Below, piece by piece: positions 37,123 to 38,540 of a stretch of 38,540 nt of DNA (its first letter is position 1; each line of letters begins with the position of its first letter). The notes below the pieces were generated by a model. That model had not been told where the DNA came from and made no database searches. It saw nothing but the letters and a program-made list of their open reading frames with translations. The translations under genes were made by a program, and so were the position numbers. Source of the DNA: a virus; IMG/VR virus record IMGVR_UViG_3300005518_000028, positions 1 to 38,540 of that record, one strand, 5' to 3'.

Positions 37123-37356
37123 ATGAGTTCACTATCAGGAATGAAGAAGTCTAAAACGGCGATTAAATCAAAGCAGAACTGGCTAAATATCGGTATGGTG
37201 GCGGTTGCAGGAGCATTGTCAGCGATTTCACCGGATATCGCTAAGGCTCTTTCAGAGCACCCAACGCTGGCGCTTGCGGCTATCTCTGCCGTCAATATCG
37301 CATGGAGAACGTTCGTTACAAAGGAACCTATCGAAGGAATTTTACACTCGAAGTGA
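37123..37356 (+). CDS. small membrane protein, holin-like, 77 residues
   Basis: A basic N-terminus ('KKSKTAIKSKQNW') is followed by two hydrophobic helices, residues 21-36 ('IGMVAVAGALSAI') and 49-62 ('LALAAISAVNIAW'), and a short charged tail. Size and two-helix topology fit a phage holin, which opens the inner membrane at the end of infection. Gene order (holin, coiled-coil membrane protein) is that of lysis cassettes, although the M15 peptidase lies elsewhere. Confidence 0.7.
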   Translation: MSSLSGMKKSKTAIKSKQNWLNIGMVAVAGALSAISPDIAKALSEHPTLALAAISAVNIAWRTFVTKEPIEGILHSK

Positions 37357-37362
37357 AACTTT

Positions 37363-37764
37363 TTGGACGAAAAAACATTTCTACACTGGCTAGTTGATAG
37401 CAATTTATTACCAATCATTGGTTTTTTTTCCGTTTACCTTTTTAGGGAGATTTATAAAGATCACAAATACGACAGGATCAGAGCTAAACACTATGAAGAA
37501 CTTAACTGCCGTTTTCTTATGAAAGGGGAGAGTGATTTGGAAAAGTTTGAGTGTCGCTTCAACAACGAAGATCATGCGCGCATTTCTGATAACTTGATCA
37601 TCAACAAAACGAACGAAATCTTCTTAAAGGAGATGACGCTCGATCAAGGGAAGCTTGTTTCTACACTTGAACGCATGACGGATCGGATTGACGATATCGT
37701 TAAGGAGATACGTGTTGAAATATCTCTTTTGCGTGCATCTTTTCAGAGAAAACCAAGGAACTAA
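37363..37764 (+). CDS. single-pass membrane protein with coiled coil, 133 residues
   Basis: TTG start at 37363, 6 nt after the previous stop. One membrane helix near the N-terminus (about 15-27, 'LLPIIGFFSVYLF') precedes a long charged region with heptad repeats near the end ('LVSTLERMTDRIDDIVKEIR', 'VEISLLRASF'). This topology fits an inner-membrane spanin or holin accessory. The outer-membrane partner could be the lipoprotein at 1619-1909, which is next but one across the junction. No sequence family is recognised. Confidence 0.6.
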   Translation: MDEKTFLHWLVDSNLLPIIGFFSVYLFREIYKDHKYDRIRAKHYEELNCRFLMKGESDLEKFECRFNNEDHARISDNLIINKTNEIFLKEMTLDQGKLVSTLERMTDRIDDIVKEIRVEISLLRASFQRKPRN

Positions 37765-38234
37765 TGATCGCAATCTTGCTTGAAGAGGAGGAAGATTTGT
37801 TGTGTTTTTTAGAGAAACTTTTTAAGAGAAAAAAGAAAGGCAATCATTTCCATTTCGGAATTGAGTTAAAACCTAAGGAGGCCCATAGTATGTTACAAGT
37901 AGCAGGAAAAACGGATCAATATTTAAGAGTTAAAATTGCACCAAAGACTGGCGCTGGCCATCCGGCTCCAGTAGACGGAACGCCAGTGTGGGCGATTGTG
38001 AGTGGTAACGGCTCTGTGCAGAACGTTTCGGCTGATGGCTTAACGGCTGAGATTTGGTCACCGGATACGGTTACTGATCCAAGCGGTGCCGATGTAACGG
38101 TTGCCTCTGTTACAGCGGACGCTGACGTAGGCGCAGGCGTTCAAGAAATTAGCGATACGGTTGAGTTTACCGTCACCAATGCGATTGCTGAGAGCCTAGG
38201 CCTCGCCATGATTGAATTGAAAGCCAAGCCGTAA
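37764..38234 (+). CDS. Ig-like domain virion protein (156 or 114 residues, two possible starts)
   Basis: ATG 37764 overlaps the previous TAA, but ATG 37890 in the same frame has a strong AAGGAGG site 8 nt upstream. The 42-residue leader between them is acidic then basic ('LLEEEEDLL', 'LFKRKKKGNHFHF') and unlike the rest. The remaining 114 residues are a bacterial Ig-like (Big) fold ('VDGTPVWAIVSGNGSVQNVS', 'VTVASVTADADVG'). Such small domains decorate phage particles. Both products may be made. It is followed 4 nt later by the FN3 gene. Confidence 0.65.
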   Translation: MIAILLEEEEDLLCFLEKLFKRKKKGNHFHFGIELKPKEAHSMLQVAGKTDQYLRVKIAPKTGAGHPAPVDGTPVWAIVSGNGSVQNVSADGLTAEIWSPDTVTDPSGADVTVASVTADADVGAGVQEISDTVEFTVTNAIAESLGLAMIELKAKP

Positions 38235-38237
38235 TCA

Positions 38238-38540
38238 ATGGCGATTCTCTATAAAAACCGATTCGACTCTGGACTGGGGGACTATACCCTGGTCCAGACC
38301 GGATCGACGATAACGATCGTTTCAGGCGAGATGGATTTGCATCAAACGGATACGTCCAATAATACTTGGAATCGTATCCGCGCAACTTTAACGTCAGCGA
38401 CGGCGGCTGCATCGGGTCAGGTTTGTTACCTGCAGTTTAGAATCCCTGATCTCTCGCTCTCTGAAGATATGATGATCTGCACGTTTGCGGATACGAACGT
38501 TTCGGATTTTACCAACACGGATTCAGCACGCGCTACTGGC
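38238..38540 (+). CDS. FN3-domain virion surface protein, 5' part (continues at position 1)
   Basis: The ATG at 38238 lies 4 nt after the preceding stop. The frame stays open to the window end and, because 38511-38540 equals 1-30, continues in frame at position 1 and ends at 1515, giving 595 residues in all. The 91 residues here read like the first strands of a LamG-like sandwich ('YKNRFDSGLGDYTLVQTG', 'GQVCYLQFRIPDLSLSEDM'). No signal peptide is seen, as expected for a virion protein. The domain layout is described under the 3' part. Confidence 0.85.
   Translation, partial: MAILYKNRFDSGLGDYTLVQTGSTITIVSGEMDLHQTDTSNNTWNRIRATLTSATAAASGQVCYLQFRIPDLSLSEDMMICTFADTNVSDFTNTDSARATG
38511..38540. 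repeat. terminal direct repeat, right copy
   Basis: Identical to positions 1-30. It shows that the sequence closes on itself; after removing one copy the circle is 38,510 bp. Confidence 0.95.

Noticed and set aside
1-38540. TGA-recoded genetic code
   Set aside because: TGA ends many genes with correct overlaps (for example 1616-1618 region genes, 3812-3810, 12121-12123), and only one conserved frame is interrupted by it.
1-38540. Integrase, CRISPR array, insertion sequence or toxin-antitoxin pair
   Set aside because: I looked for conserved integrase and transposase motifs, spaced repeats and typical small gene pairs and found none that could be supported.

Overview
The window is a complete tailed-phage genome, most likely a podovirus-like virus assembled as a circle. 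Its first 30 bases recur exactly as its last 30 (1-30 = 38511-38540), and one reading frame runs off the right end and continues at the left end without a stop. The closed genome is therefore about 38,510 bp. The host cannot be named. Lipoprotein signals, two lysis-type membrane gene groups and strong AAGGAG ribosome sites fit a Gram-negative bacterium. Stop usage is standard (TAA, TAG and TGA all end genes).

Layout. A control region at about 11.77-11.90 kb holds a perfect 16-bp palindrome overlapping the -35 boxes of two divergent promoters. Leftward from it runs a tightly packed operon (11773 down to 3673) of mostly small, overlapping early genes: a zinc-ribbon protein, an XRE repressor with its own promoter, a lipoprotein, a RecT-like annealing protein, a classical-AAA ATPase paired with a von Willebrand A (VWA) protein, several conserved phage proteins of unknown function and a 44-residue membrane protein. 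A further leftward group (2985 down to 1868) encodes a PD-(D/E)XK nuclease and an HExxH lipoprotein. Between the two leftward groups lie a lone rightward fibronectin-III gene and a 118-nt sequence able to fold into a multi-branched structure.

Rightward from the control region come two small proteins, a DNA methyltransferase and an M15-type peptidase. An AT-rich gap with an inverted pair of DnaA-box-like sequences and a terminator hairpin follows. Then comes the long late region: small pre-terminase genes, TerS, TerL, portal, a GNAT-like protein overlapping the scaffold gene, major capsid protein, a terminator-like hairpin, head/tail decoration and fibre genes, tail adaptor, a 986-residue nozzle-type protein, four internal (DNA-ejection type) proteins, one of which ends in an S74 chaperone, and holin/spanin-like membrane genes. 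The last is a 595-residue FN3 surface protein that crosses the circle junction, followed by a small gene pair at 1515-1909. The early and late transcription units converge near 1.9 kb.

No integrase, DNA polymerase, RNA polymerase, tRNA or CRISPR was seen. The phage therefore appears to depend on host replication and transcription, adding its own annealing protein, nuclease and methylase. The most unusual parts are the AAA-VWA cassette, an in-frame TGA near the start of a conserved early gene, an FN3 domain split by an inserted domain, and the folded element at 3551-3668.
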